This document shows, in pieces, positions 33,696 to 42,791 of a stretch of 64,000 bases of DNA (position 1 is the stretch's first letter; each line of letters begins with the position of its first letter). The position numbers were made by a program, and so were the translations under genes. The stretch is from Salinibacterium sp. SWN167. GTDB lineage: Bacteria > Actinomycetota > Actinomycetes > Actinomycetales > Microbacteriaceae. The notes below the pieces were generated by a model that had not been told where the DNA came from, did not search any database, and worked only from the letters and a program-made list of their open reading frames with translations. The stretch lies in the NCBI RefSeq assembly GCF_015864665.1, contig NZ_JADYWU010000002.1:1-64000 (forward strand), in the 5' to 3' direction.

Positions 33696-35275
33696 TTCTT
33701 GAGCTCCTTCAGTGCTTGGGTGCTGGGCCACGGGGCGAAGTCATCCGGATCGTGCTTCCAGCGCAGAGCCGTCATCGTGATTGCGCCAATCAAGATCACT
33801 GCGATGGTGCCCCAGCCCGCTACCGCGAGGTACCAGAGCGGGTATCCCTCGTAGCCTTCCGTGACGAGCACGATGATGCGTTGGATGAGCATGTAGAGCA
33901 GCACCGCCGGGGCGAGAACGCCGACGAGGAGCTGCCAGATTCGCCCGACCTTAAAGGTGGAGACAGCGTTGAGATGGCCGGCCAGTTCGGGGCCCTTGCG
34001 GAACACCCAGATCACGAGAATCGTGGACGCGATCGCCGCGACGACGATGCCGATATTGTTCGCCCACTGGTCGACGGTATCGAGAGTGATCAGGCCGGTA
34101 GTGGTCGAGAACAGCAGCACGGAGACGATCGCGAGAGCGGAACCCACTCGAATCGAAGCCTGGCGGGCGCTGATCCCGAACTTGTCTTGGAAGGCGGAGG
34201 ACACGACCTGAAGCACGGACAGCAGGGACGTGAATCCGGCCATGACGAGCGAGCCAAAGAACAGTGCGCCGAAGAGGGGACCGCCCGGCATTTGCGACAC
34301 GATCGCGGGGAACGTGATGAACGAGAGCCCGACACCGGTGATGCCTTCGAGCTCATCAATGCCGACACCTTGTTGGAAGGCGAAGAAGCCGAGAGTCGCA
34401 AAGACTCCGATACCGGCGATGATCTCGAACGACGAGTTGGCGAAGGCCACGACCAAAGCAGGCGCCGTGACGTTGGCCTTGCGGTTGCGGTACGACGAAT
34501 ACGTGATCATGATGCCGAAGGCGATCGACAGCGAGAAGAAGATCTGACTGTACGCGGCGATCCACACGCTGGGGTCGCCGAGCGCCGAGAAGTCTGGAGT
34601 GAACAGCGCGTCGAGGCCGGTCATTGCACCGTCTAAGAACAGCGCCCGCACGACAAGGATCAGGAAGGCGACGACGAGCAGCGGCAAGAAGATCAGATTG
34701 GCGCGCTGCACACCCTTGGCGATGCCAGAACCGAGCACAGCCAACACGGCAACCCAGACGAGCACCAGCGGGATGAGAACCGCGGGTACGAACTGCGCGC
34801 TGAAACCGGGAGCTGACGTTTGGAGGAATTCGTTTTGGAAGAAACCAGCGGTGTCATCACCCCAGCGCAGATCGAAACTGAACGTGAAGTAGCTGGCCGC
34901 CCACGCGACGACCGCCGCGTAGTACACGGCGATGACGATGCAGATCCACACTTGGAACCAGCCAAGCGACTCGAGCCACTTGCCTGCCTTGCCGCCGAGA
35001 CGACGGAACGCGGTCGGTGCTGACCCGCGAAAGCGGTGACCGATCGCATAGTCCAGAAAGAGAATCGGGATGCCGGCCGTGACCAACGCGATCAGGTACG
35101 GAATCAGGAATGCCCCGCCACCGTTCTCGTAGGCGACACCGGGGAAGCGCCAAATGTTGCCGAGCCCCACGGCGGAGCCGATGGCTGACAGGATGAAACC
35201 AAGCTGGCCCGACCACTGTTCACGCGGTCGTGACGCGACCGTTCCGTGTTCTCCCGAATGCTGTTTCGTTGCCAC
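33692..35275 (-). CDS. NSS-family Na+-dependent amino-acid transporter
   Basis: A 527-residue neurotransmitter:sodium symporter. The first membrane helix region carries the family signature, with LGFILSAIGSAVGLGNIWRF and GGGAFLIPYLIAL, which holds Na+ and substrate. About eleven to twelve membrane spans are expected. With the overlapping MetS gene it matches the MetPS methionine/alanine importer; the substrate is inferred from this pairing. GTG 35275 is preceded by GAGGAGCA. A repeat-rich upstream segment (35355-35395) contains TGTCGC-ATT-GCGACA, possibly an operator. Confidence 0.92.
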   Translation of the reverse strand: MATKQHSGEHGTVASRPREQWSGQLGFILSAIGSAVGLGNIWRFPGVAYENGGGAFLIPYLIALVTAGIPILFLDYAIGHRFRGSAPTAFRRLGGKAGKWLESLGWFQVWICIVIAVYYAAVVAWAASYFTFSFDLRWGDDTAGFFQNEFLQTSAPGFSAQFVPAVLIPLVLVWVAVLAVLGSGIAKGVQRANLIFLPLLVVAFLILVVRALFLDGAMTGLDALFTPDFSALGDPSVWIAAYSQIFFSLSIAFGIMITYSSYRNRKANVTAPALVVAFANSSFEIIAGIGVFATLGFFAFQQGVGIDELEGITGVGLSFITFPAIVSQMPGGPLFGALFFGSLVMAGFTSLLSVLQVVSSAFQDKFGISARQASIRVGSALAIVSVLLFSTTTGLITLDTVDQWANNIGIVVAAIASTILVIWVFRKGPELAGHLNAVSTFKVGRIWQLLVGVLAPAVLLYMLIQRIIVLVTEGYEGYPLWYLAVAGWGTIAVILIGAITMTALRWKHDPDDFAPWPSTQALKELKK

Positions 35276-35380
35276 AGTTGCTCCTCTGTGTGATGGTCAC
35301 CCGAATGACCGTCGCTGGGGCCGCCCCGAAATAGTGGCCCGCTACCCCCGAGGGAGTGTTCTCACGTTAACACTCGAGGG

Positions 35381-35395
35381 TGTCGCATTGCGACA
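35381..35395. promoter_or_regulatory. Inverted repeat TGTCGC-N3-GCGACA
   Basis: A perfect 6-bp inverted repeat with a 3-base spacer lies about 105 bp upstream of the NSS start in the 180-bp gap behind the C45 gene. It is next to a second short inverted repeat (ACACTC/GGGTGT, 35370-35383). A repressor site is possible; the regulator is unknown. Confidence 0.3.
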
Positions 35396-35455
35396 TGTGA
35401 CCGCACGAGAGACGCGAACGTCGGTGCGAATAGTGGCGGGCCAGCAGTCTGAAAC

Positions 35456-36532
35456 CTAAGCGCTCACCGCCATCAATTGAACGGTCGCCGCGGTGCCGAC
35501 ATCCTGCGGCGAACCGGCAGAGACGGTCATGGTGCGGGCAACGGCATCCAGCGTCACAGTGGCGAGTGTGGCCCACCGGTCGCCAAAGACTGAGCCGGGC
35601 GCGGGCACGCAGCACAGTTGAGCGGCATCGCCGGGCTCCGACAACATATAAGGAATGAGGTCGCGCGCTACCGAAGGCAAGGGCTTCGCGGCGACCCGTT
35701 CAACGAGCACGTCGTAGCGCGCTTGCGTGTCGGGGTCATAGAGGCCGAGCTTTTCGCCGGTGCTGAGCACGGGATCCACGAAGTGGTTGGTATGCACCAG
35801 CACGCCGTCAACCGGCTGCAGCACCGCGGCGCCTTCGGGGTTCAGCTCGACAATCACCGCTCCCTCGGGGCTCACCACCGTGATCGCGCTCGAGGTGCTG
35901 ACCGGGGCGGTGCTGAGAATCTCCACGGCCTCGGCGAGCGTGGTGGCTTCGGCAAGCACGCGTGCGCCGACGAGGTGAACGGGCACGCCATCCGGCCGGT
36001 CGGCGGTATGACCGAGGATATTGAGCATGATCCCGACGCCGGCATCGTTGATGCCGATTTTGCTGAGGATGCCATGCTCCGTGAGCCCCACAAAATTGCG
36101 TGGAGTTCCCGAGACTTCCTGTAGGTGCCAGAAGGCAGAGAGCTCTTCGTGCCAGTCCCAGGTCTGGGCGCTCACCGGGTTACCGGCGGCATTCACGATC
36201 GTGGAACATTCGCCCGGCTTTGCGCCGACCGAGCGAGACAAGATCTCGGTGCGGGCGTTGAGAGCCCCAATCTTCCACAGCGGAATCTTGCTCCCTGAGG
36301 CAACGCCGCGCATCTCATCAGCGAGATCGGCGCTCCACGCTTCGGTGACCACGACGGCTTGCTCACCGTGCTTCTGCACCTCGGCGCGCGGGATGCCCGA
36401 GGTCTCGAACAGGTCGAGGTAGATCTCGACTCCCTGACGCAGCGCCTCGGCGGTGTCGAGCCCGCGAGAGAGCCCGCGCTGAAACGCATCCACTGAATCG
36501 ATGCGGATGATGGTGGGTGTCGTGCCGGTCAT
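35456..36532 (-). CDS. C45-family peptidase / acyltransferase-like enzyme
   Basis: A 358-residue Ntn-hydrolase related to acyl-CoA:6-aminopenicillanate acyltransferase. The precursor is cut before the nucleophile Cys109 (GEC-STIV), and the QTWDWHEEL segment after it is typical. Members hydrolyse or transfer N-acyl groups of amino acids and beta-lactams. The start overlaps the DppF-like ATPase stop by ATGA, so it is the last gene of a peptide importer operon. It probably deacylates the imported N-acyl peptide or amide; this is inferred. Confidence 0.88.
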   Translation of the reverse strand: MTGTTPTIIRIDSVDAFQRGLSRGLDTAEALRQGVEIYLDLFETSGIPRAEVQKHGEQAVVVTEAWSADLADEMRGVASGSKIPLWKIGALNARTEILSRSVGAKPGECSTIVNAAGNPVSAQTWDWHEELSAFWHLQEVSGTPRNFVGLTEHGILSKIGINDAGVGIMLNILGHTADRPDGVPVHLVGARVLAEATTLAEAVEILSTAPVSTSSAITVVSPEGAVIVELNPEGAAVLQPVDGVLVHTNHFVDPVLSTGEKLGLYDPDTQARYDVLVERVAAKPLPSVARDLIPYMLSEPGDAAQLCCVPAPGSVFGDRWATLATVTLDAVARTMTVSAGSPQDVGTAATVQLMAVSA

Positions 36533-37356
36533 GAAGCGATCTCTTCTCGAAGCTTGGCGATCATTCCGCGTTGGGGTTTCCAGCCCGGGCGCGGAGCGCA
36601 GGCAAGCAACAGGCGGGTGTACGGATGCTGGGGTGCGGTGAGCACCTCGGTGGTCGTTCCGCGTTCAACGATGCTTCCCTTGCGCATCACGACCACCTGA
36701 TCGGCGATCATTTGAACGACAGAGAGGTCGTGAGTGATGAAGAGGTACGTGAGCCCTTGCGAGACACGCAGTTCAGCCAAGAGCTCCAAGATTTGCGCCT
36801 GCACTGTCACGTCGAGGGCGGCGACCGACTCATCGAGCACGATGACCGAGGGGTTGGCAGCTAGCGCGCGAGCGATAGCCACGCGCTGTTTCTGGCCGCC
36901 GGAAAGTTCGCTCGGCAGGGCATCCATGAATCGTGTTTCGAGCCCGACGAGCGTGAACAGTTCGGCGCAGCGTTCGCGCCGAGCAGGCCCACTCAGGTCA
37001 GCGTGGGCACGCAGAACCTCGTCAACGGCAACCCGCACGGGCAGCCGGCGGTTCAACGAACTTTGCGGATCCTGAAACACCATTTGGATGTCGCGGGCTC
37101 GGCGCCGCAGTTCCTTGCGGTTCGCGCGCGGGGCGACGGGTTCGCCGTTGACAGCCACCTCACCGGAGTCAGGAGTTTCGAGCCCCACGATGATGCGCGC
37201 AAGGGTCGTTTTTCCCGAGCCGGATTCGCCCACGACGGCCAGGCACGAGCCTTTGTCGATCGTGAGCGAGACGGCATCGAGCGCCGTCATGCGCTTCTTG
37301 GGGCCGGTGGGAAACGTCTTGGTCAAGTTGGTCACGATGATTGCTGGCGTGGTCAT
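36529..37356 (-). CDS. ABC peptide importer ATPase, DppF/OppF-type
   Basis: A 275-residue ATPase. Walker A is GESGSGKTT, the signature LSGGQKQRVAIARALA, and Walker B VIVLDESVAALD; the Q-loop region reads QMVFQDPQSSLN. A C-terminal oligopeptide-type extension follows (HPYTRLLLACAPRP). It pairs with the DppD-like protein whose stop it overlaps by ATGA. Cytoplasmic face of the importer. Confidence 0.94.
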   Translation of the reverse strand: MTTPAIIVTNLTKTFPTGPKKRMTALDAVSLTIDKGSCLAVVGESGSGKTTLARIIVGLETPDSGEVAVNGEPVAPRANRKELRRRARDIQMVFQDPQSSLNRRLPVRVAVDEVLRAHADLSGPARRERCAELFTLVGLETRFMDALPSELSGGQKQRVAIARALAANPSVIVLDESVAALDVTVQAQILELLAELRVSQGLTYLFITHDLSVVQMIADQVVVMRKGSIVERGTTTEVLTAPQHPYTRLLLACAPRPGWKPQRGMIAKLREEIAS

Positions 37357-38150
37357 GGTGTCGTGTCGCCTTCCAGAGTCCAGGTGATTCCCGCGGGGCG
37401 CGATTCCATCAGGGAGCGCGTATACGGATGCTGGGGGTTGTCGCGAAGCTGTTCCGGCAATCCGATTTCCACGATTTCACCATCCTTCATGACGGCGATG
37501 CGGTCGCACACGGCGGCGGCAAGGTCGAGGTCGTGGGTGACGAAGAGCATGGCCATGCCGAGGTCGTGACGGCATTCGTCGAGAATGGCCATCACTTCGG
37601 CCTGGGTGGTCACGTCAAGCGCGGTGGTGGGTTCGTCGGCGAGCATGAGCCGCGGCTTGCCCGCAATCGCTCCGGCAATGACGACGCGCTGCAGCATGCC
37701 GCCCGACAACTGGTGCGGGTAGGAACGCAGTACGCGCTCTACGGCATCGATGCCGACTTGCTCGAGCAGTTCGCCGGCCCGCAGCCGAGCGGTGCGAGTC
37801 GGCTGGCCTTGAGCGTCATGCATTCCCTCGATGAGGTAGCGCTCGACGGGCAGTACGGGATTGAGAACCGCGTGTGGGTTCTGGGCGATCATCGAAACAT
37901 CGTTGGCCCGCATCCGTCGGAGCTCTTCGCCACGGAGGGCGCGAACGTCGACGTCGTCGAGGGTGATGGAACCGGTGACTTCGGAGCCGGTTGGCTCAAT
38001 CTGCAGAATTGAGCGCAGGGTCATCGACTTGCCGCTGCCCGATTCGCCGACGAGTCCGACGGCTTCTCCGGTGGCGACAGCAAGGGAGACATCGCGCAGA
38101 ATCTGGCGATCGGCGCCGATCGTGAGTGAGAGGCTGGTGATATCGAGCAT
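37353..38150 (-). CDS. ABC peptide importer ATPase, DppD/OppD-type
   Basis: A 265-residue ATPase. Walker A is GESGSGKSM, in which a Met replaces the usual Thr/Ser-Thr at the end of the loop; the signature is [16 protein letters not shown] and Walker [13 protein letters not shown]. The Met in GKSM is common in OppD-like proteins. The ending [14 protein letters not shown] is the usual peptide-transporter tail. Start overlaps the DppC stop by one base. Confidence 0.94.
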   Translation of the reverse strand: MLDITSLSLTIGADRQILRDVSLAVATGEAVGLVGESGSGKSMTLRSILQIEPTGSEVTGSITLDDVDVRALRGEELRRMRANDVSMIAQNPHAVLNPVLPVERYLIEGMHDAQGQPTRTARLRAGELLEQVGIDAVERVLRSYPHQLSGGMLQRVVIAGAIAGKPRLMLADEPTTALDVTTQAEVMAILDECRHDLGMAMLFVTHDLDLAAAVCDRIAVMKDGEIVEIGLPEQLRDNPQHPYTRSLMESRPAGITWTLEGDTTP

Positions 38151-38977
38151 CAGGCTTTCCTCCCTGCAGCGGCACGGCCGCCGAGTCGTTCGCCGACATA
38201 GCCGACTGCTGCCACGGTGATCACGATACTGAGGCCCGCGAGCACGCTCTCGGCGGGGTAGCCGTTGAGCAGCGATTGTTGACCGTTCGACACCATGAGC
38301 CCCCAGTCAGCTTCGGGCGGTTGAACGCCCAAGCCGAGGAACGACAGTGCGGCGAGCTCGATCATGGCGAACCCAAAGTTGATCGTGGCGCCCGTGACGA
38401 TGAGCGGGGCAACGTTGGGCAAGAGATGGCGCACGGTAATGACAGCGCCGGAGATTCCCTGCAGTTCAGGGGAGCGGATGTACGGCAGGTTACGTTCGCG
38501 CATTGCCATGCTGCGCACCACACGTGCCGAATACGGAATATAAGCAACCGCCAGTGCGAGTGCCGCCGTGGTGAGGCTCGGGCCGAAGACCGCAATCGCG
38601 AGCATCGCGAGAAGCAGGTTCGGGAAGGCGAAGAGCAGGTCGAGAAGGCGGCTGAGCGCCGAGTCGACGAAGCCGCCAAACCAGACCGCGGTGAGCGCGA
38701 TGCCGGTACCGAAGATAGCGGTGATCACGACGACGATGAGCGGCCCGGTCAAGCTGGAGCGAGCTCCCCACACCAGTCGCGAGAAGATGTCGCGGCCGGC
38801 CTGGTCGGTGCCGAACCAGTGCTCGGCAGACATGCCTTGGTAGCGCTGGGTGACGGATCCGATGGTCGGATCGTAGGGGGCAATGATCGGGGCGAGGAGC
38901 GCGCCGAGAACCACGACGAGGATGATGCCGCAGGCAATGAGGCCCAGCGTTCCCATTCGTTCAGCGAATTGTTTCAT
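38150..38977 (-). CDS. ABC peptide importer permease, DppC-type
   Basis: A 275-residue permease with about six spans. N-terminal GTLGLIACGIILVVVLGALLAP is followed by GTDQAGRDIFSRLVWGARSSL, a DppC hallmark, and the EAA-like loop before HLLPNVAPLIV. It overlaps the DppB stop by ATGA. Forms the pore with the DppB-type protein. Confidence 0.93.
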   Translation of the reverse strand: MKQFAERMGTLGLIACGIILVVVLGALLAPIIAPYDPTIGSVTQRYQGMSAEHWFGTDQAGRDIFSRLVWGARSSLTGPLIVVVITAIFGTGIALTAVWFGGFVDSALSRLLDLLFAFPNLLLAMLAIAVFGPSLTTAALALAVAYIPYSARVVRSMAMRERNLPYIRSPELQGISGAVITVRHLLPNVAPLIVTGATINFGFAMIELAALSFLGLGVQPPEADWGLMVSNGQQSLLNGYPAESVLAGLSIVITVAAVGYVGERLGGRAAAGRKA

Positions 38978-39915
38978 CGGGTCTGCTGCACTTTCACTCG
39001 CGGATCGATGGAGGCATAGAGGAGGTCAACGAGAAGGTTGATCACACCGAAAGCAGCGACGAGCACAATCGCGATGGCTTGAACGACCGCGAAGTCTTTG
39101 CGCTGCACGGCGTCGACGAGCAGGGTGCCGATTCCGTCGAGCGTGAAGGCGTACTCCACGACGAACGAACCAGCGATGAGGCCCGCAATGTGAACGCCGA
39201 CGATCGTGCTGACCGGCAGCATCGAGTTACGGATGACGTGGCGGCGCATGACGAGGCCCTCGGCAACGCCGCGAGCCCGAGCCATCACCGAGTGTTCGGA
39301 GTCGCGCTCTTCGCGAATGGAGGTGCGCGTGATGCGCGCCACGACGGCAGACGAGGGGAGTGCGAGAGCAAGCGCGGGCAAAGTGAGATGCCAGACGCGG
39401 TCGATGAAGCCGTCGCCCGAACCAAACACCGGGAACCAGCCGAGGCCGACGCTGAAGATGCTCATCAGGATGAGGGCGGCGAAGAAGGTGGGGATGGCGA
39501 AGCCGAGGTTGGAGCCGAGCAGCACTACCTTGTCGACGATTCCACCCTTGGTGCCCGCGAGGATACCGAGACCGACACCCAACACGATGATGATGATGGC
39601 GGCAAGGGAGACCAGCATGAGGGTGGTCGGCAGGCGCCCGGCGAGGAGGTCTCCGACATCCTGCTGGTTAGCGAGCGAGCGGCCGAAGTCACCTTGAAGA
39701 ACGTTGATGAACCAGTTCCAGAAACGAACGAGGAAGGGATCGTCGAGGGAGTACTGGGCGCGAATCGCGGCAAGCACCTCGGGACTGACGGTTCGACCCT
39801 GAACCAGAAAGTTTTCGGGGCTGCCCGGAGCCGCATACATGGCGGCAAAAACAAGAAAGCTGGAGGCGATGAGGACCCCGATGAGGGCCGCAAGTCGTCG
39901 AAGGATGAAAGTCAC
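38974..39915 (-). CDS. ABC peptide importer permease, DppB-type
   Basis: A 313-residue permease. It begins FILRRLAALIGVLIASSFLV, followed by the periplasmic loop with QYSLDDPFLVRFWNW and QGDFGRSL, both DppB hallmarks. The EAA region appears as ARGVAEGLVMRRHVIRNSMLP. It lies 69 bp downstream of the binding-protein gene, with overlapping downstream genes. Confidence 0.93.
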   Translation of the reverse strand: MTFILRRLAALIGVLIASSFLVFAAMYAAPGSPENFLVQGRTVSPEVLAAIRAQYSLDDPFLVRFWNWFINVLQGDFGRSLANQQDVGDLLAGRLPTTLMLVSLAAIIIIVLGVGLGILAGTKGGIVDKVVLLGSNLGFAIPTFFAALILMSIFSVGLGWFPVFGSGDGFIDRVWHLTLPALALALPSSAVVARITRTSIREERDSEHSVMARARGVAEGLVMRRHVIRNSMLPVSTIVGVHIAGLIAGSFVVEYAFTLDGIGTLLVDAVQRKDFAVVQAIAIVLVAAFGVINLLVDLLYASIDPRVKVQQTR

Positions 39916-39984
39916 TGCGGTGTCTACTTCCGTGGGGATGAAACCCGGGGGCTGCCAGCCGAAGCGGCAGCCCCCGAGAATGAA

Positions 39985-41619
39985 CTATTCGCCCGAAGCG
40001 CCGAGGTCGGCAGCCCAGGGGTAGTACAGGTAGACGAAGGATGCCGGAGCGCCCGTGATGCCATCCTTCATGAAGAGTCGTACAGCGGGGTCAACGATCG
40101 GGATCCACGGAAGGTCTTCCATGGCAGCTTCCTGAACCTCGTTGACGAGCAGGGCGCGCTCGCCTTCGTCGGTGGCTGCTGCGGCTTCGCTCAGGAGCGA
40201 GTCGATCTCGGGGTTGCTGTATTCGCTGTAGTTCTGCGAACCGTCGCTTCCCACGATCGCACGGAGGAACGAGAGCGGGTCCGGCACATCCATGTAGTTG
40301 TAGGTGACGAAAGCATCGTGACCTTCACGTGCGGCGGGGTCGGAGAAGAACGCGCCGAACTGCGCGCTGGGAACACCTTCGGGTTCAACCGTAAGCCCGA
40401 TTTCGCGAGCACCATTGGCGATTTCCGAAATGATGTCGGCGTAGTAGGTGCGCTCCGAGGGGTAAACGATCGAGATTGGCTGAGTGATGTCAACCGTGGC
40501 GCTCTCGAGAACCTTCTTGGCTCCTTCGATGTCGATCGCGGTTTCGGCGAGGTCATCGCGACCTGCCGTGAACTCGCTGTCGCCGTAGGCCCAACCATTG
40601 TTGGGGACGAGTGAGCGGGAGGCGGTAGCCGTGCCCTCGAAGACCGTCGCGGCGATGGCATCCCGGTCGGTGGCCATCATGAGAGCCTGGCGAACAGCGG
40701 GGTCAGCAAAGGCGCCGTTTCCGGTGCCGATGATGGCAACGAGCTGAAGCGAATTGCCGAGGTAGAGCGTTCCGGCTTCGGATTTCTCCAGTGTCGGCAG
40801 TGCTCCGAGCGGCACATCGTACGAACCGTCGATGGCGCCGGTGTCGAGCGCGGTGGCGATCGAGGCGGAATCAACGATGAAGTTGATGTCGACCTGAGTG
40901 GTCTTGGCCTGCTTGGCGGTGTTCCAGTAGTTCTCGTTCTTGATGAGCGAGATCGACTGACCCTGATCCCATTCGCCTACCGAGTAGGGGCCGGTGCACA
41001 TGACCTGCCCGGTGGGGTTTCCGTAGCTATCGCCGGCAGCTTCGCGGTGTGCTTGCTGCACGATGGTTCCCGCGGGAGTGACCATGTAGGAGTTGAAAGT
41101 GGCGTCAGGTTCGGTGAGGGTGACGGTGACTTCCCAGTCATCCGTCTTCTCGATCGAAGCGATGTTGCTGATCAGGCCGCCGGCCCAGTAGCTGCCTTCG
41201 TTGGCATCCGCGTGGCGACCGAGGCTGAACACTACGTCGTCGGCGGTCATTTCGGCGCCGTCCCAGAACTCAACGCCCTGGCGGATTGTGTAGATGTAGG
41301 TGAGGTCGTCGGGGGTCTCGACCTTTTCAGCAAGCCCGGGCTCAATCGAGAAGTCGGGCTGCAACTGCATGAGACCTTCACACAGGTTCGCGACGACGGT
41401 GTTCTCGGGATAGTTGAACGACTTGATGGGGTCAATCGACGCTGGCTCTCCGAACGGGAGGTTCCAGGTCACCAGATCGAGCTCGCCGGTAGCGGCGGGA
41501 GTCGTAGTGAGAAGGCTGTCGGTATCGATGCTGGATGAGGTGTCGCCGCTGCTGCCTGCGGCACAGCCGGTCAGTGCAATGGCAAGAATGCTGCCGATCG
41601 CGATTGCTTGTTTCTTCAT
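39985..41619 (-). CDS. ABC peptide importer binding lipoprotein, DppA-type
   Basis: A 544-residue family-5 substrate-binding protein. The N-terminus is a lipoprotein signal with Cys19 (IAIALTGCAAG). The mature region has TWNLPFGEPASIDPIKSFNY and the family stretch WDGAEMTADDVVFSLGR. ATG 41619 has AGGAG six bases upstream, so the longer reading from 41784 is rejected. It is the first gene of the operon binding protein-DppB-DppC-DppD-DppF-C45 and faces two LacI operators in its promoter. The cargo may be an N-acylated peptide or amide, given the C45 gene. Confidence 0.94.
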   Translation of the reverse strand: MKKQAIAIGSILAIALTGCAAGSSGDTSSSIDTDSLLTTTPAATGELDLVTWNLPFGEPASIDPIKSFNYPENTVVANLCEGLMQLQPDFSIEPGLAEKVETPDDLTYIYTIRQGVEFWDGAEMTADDVVFSLGRHADANEGSYWAGGLISNIASIEKTDDWEVTVTLTEPDATFNSYMVTPAGTIVQQAHREAAGDSYGNPTGQVMCTGPYSVGEWDQGQSISLIKNENYWNTAKQAKTTQVDINFIVDSASIATALDTGAIDGSYDVPLGALPTLEKSEAGTLYLGNSLQLVAIIGTGNGAFADPAVRQALMMATDRDAIAATVFEGTATASRSLVPNNGWAYGDSEFTAGRDDLAETAIDIEGAKKVLESATVDITQPISIVYPSERTYYADIISEIANGAREIGLTVEPEGVPSAQFGAFFSDPAAREGHDAFVTYNYMDVPDPLSFLRAIVGSDGSQNYSEYSNPEIDSLLSEAAAATDEGERALLVNEVQEAAMEDLPWIPIVDPAVRLFMKDGITGAPASFVYLYYPWAADLGASGE

Positions 41620-41685
41620 TGAATTGCTCCTAGGTAGATAGAACCTGAACGCTAAGACGCTTGATGTGTGTGAAAACCTAGCTGA

Positions 41686-41699
41686 CCAAAACGTTTTGG
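41686..41699. promoter_or_regulatory. LacI-family operator 1
   Basis: CCAAAACGTTTTGG is a perfect 14-bp palindrome with the central CG typical of LacI/GalR operators. It lies in the 134-bp divergent promoter of the Dpp-type operon and the lacI-type gene, 67 bp upstream of the binding-protein start. Confidence 0.85.
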
Positions 41700-41710
41700 G
41701 GGAGATATTG

Positions 41711-41724
41711 CCAAAACGTTTTAC
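41711..41724. promoter_or_regulatory. LacI-family operator 2
   Basis: CCAAAACGTTTTAC repeats the core AAAACGTTTT (41713-41722) exactly. Its centre is 25 bp from that of operator 1, so two repressor dimers could sit on adjacent, roughly opposite-to-oblique faces of the helix. It lies 30 bp upstream of the regulator's GTG. Confidence 0.85.
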
Positions 41725-41753
41725 ATTCCGGAAATGAGCGCTAACCTGCCAGA

Positions 41754-42791
41754 GTGAGTACTGCGCGAGGGCGACGACGATCAACCATCCACGATGTGGC
41801 GAGGCACGCCGGGGTCTCCATCACCACGGTTTCGCACTCCCTCAACGGCAAAGGCGTGGTCGCGAAAGCCACGCGCCAACGCGTCATCGAGGTCGCCGCC
41901 GAGCTGGGCTATAGCGCGGATGCCATCGCTCGCGGATTGCGCAGCAACCGGCTCGGATTGCTGGGCCTCGTCATCCGCCCCCTCGATACTCTCGGCTCGT
42001 ATCAGCCCGAAGGTGTCGACTACTTTCTGCGCTTCGCCGGGGCTGCCGCGGTCGAAGCGCTGGACTGCGGCTACGGGCTTGTGCTGATGCGCGACCCCAC
42101 CGCCGGTAACGCACCAGGCATCGCGCTCGCGGCCGACGGTTTCATCATTTCGGATCCGCTCGCGGGCGACCCGGTGATCGATTTGCTCACGCGAAACGCG
42201 ATCCCGCTCGTTGCTGTCGGGCGCGATGTTGAGCGGCCAGACTTCACCGCCTGGCTCGGTGGTGGCACGCTGCGCAACGTCGACAGCGTCATCGCGCACC
42301 TCAGTGAACGTGGGGCTCAGCGCATCGCGCTGGTCACGGGAACCGACGAGAACTCGTGGAACGCCGACAGCGAGAACTCGTACCGCGAGTGGGCTGCCGA
42401 AAACAACCAAACGCCGATCGTCTACAACCAGGACGAACGATTGGGTGAAGAGGGCGGGCGTGAGATTGCCGAGGAGCTGCTGGCTTCGGATGCGTCACTA
42501 CCGGATGCGATTTACTGCCTCACGGGGCGGCATGCGGCCGGTATTCAGGCCGGGCTGCAGGCCGCGGGCTATCGCATCCCGGAGGACGTAATGATCGTCG
42601 CCGGCTCCGATTCGGAGCAGACCCGCAACAGCGCCCCGCCGATCACGTCGGTGGATCTTGCGCCCGAGGCGACCGCGAAAGCCGCCGTCGCTTACCTCGT
42701 GGCGTTGCTCGAGGCCGACGAAGACAACCAGCCGTTGCCGCCCGAAATCGCGTATGAGCTTCGCGAGCGGGCGTCGACGCAGCGCGGCTAG
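41754..42791 (+). CDS. LacI-family transcriptional regulator
   Basis: A 345-residue LacI regulator. The N-terminal helix-turn-helix and hinge read TIHDVARHAGVSITTVSHSLNG (about 11-32) and ARGLRSNRLGLLGLVIRP; a periplasmic-binding-like effector domain follows. GTG 41754 starts right at the first codon of this domain; no strong ribosome site is seen, so a leaderless or near-leaderless mRNA is possible. It is divergent from the Dpp/C45 operon and should bind the twin AAAACGTTTT operators, also controlling itself. LacI proteins usually sense sugars, so an importer of peptides here is unusual. Its stop overlaps the convergent oxidase stop by CTAG. Confidence 0.94.
   Translation: MSTARGRRRSTIHDVARHAGVSITTVSHSLNGKGVVAKATRQRVIEVAAELGYSADAIARGLRSNRLGLLGLVIRPLDTLGSYQPEGVDYFLRFAGAAAVEALDCGYGLVLMRDPTAGNAPGIALAADGFIISDPLAGDPVIDLLTRNAIPLVAVGRDVERPDFTAWLGGGTLRNVDSVIAHLSERGAQRIALVTGTDENSWNADSENSYREWAAENNQTPIVYNQDERLGEEGGREIAEELLASDASLPDAIYCLTGRHAAGIQAGLQAAGYRIPEDVMIVAGSDSEQTRNSAPPITSVDLAPEATAKAAVAYLVALLEADEDNQPLPPEIAYELRERASTQRG

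Noticed and set aside
35276-35455. Possible S-adenosylmethionine riboswitch before the NSS/MetS genes
   Set aside because: The substrate is probably methionine, but the leader lacks the conserved core of SAM-I/IV or SAM-II aptamers by eye; only short inverted repeats are visible.
39079-40614. Long plus-strand frame (511 codons) across the DppB and DppA genes
   Set aside because: It crosses two clearly coding minus-strand genes, and the translation is rich in Glu/Asp/Gly/Arg without any domain, as expected for a shadow frame.
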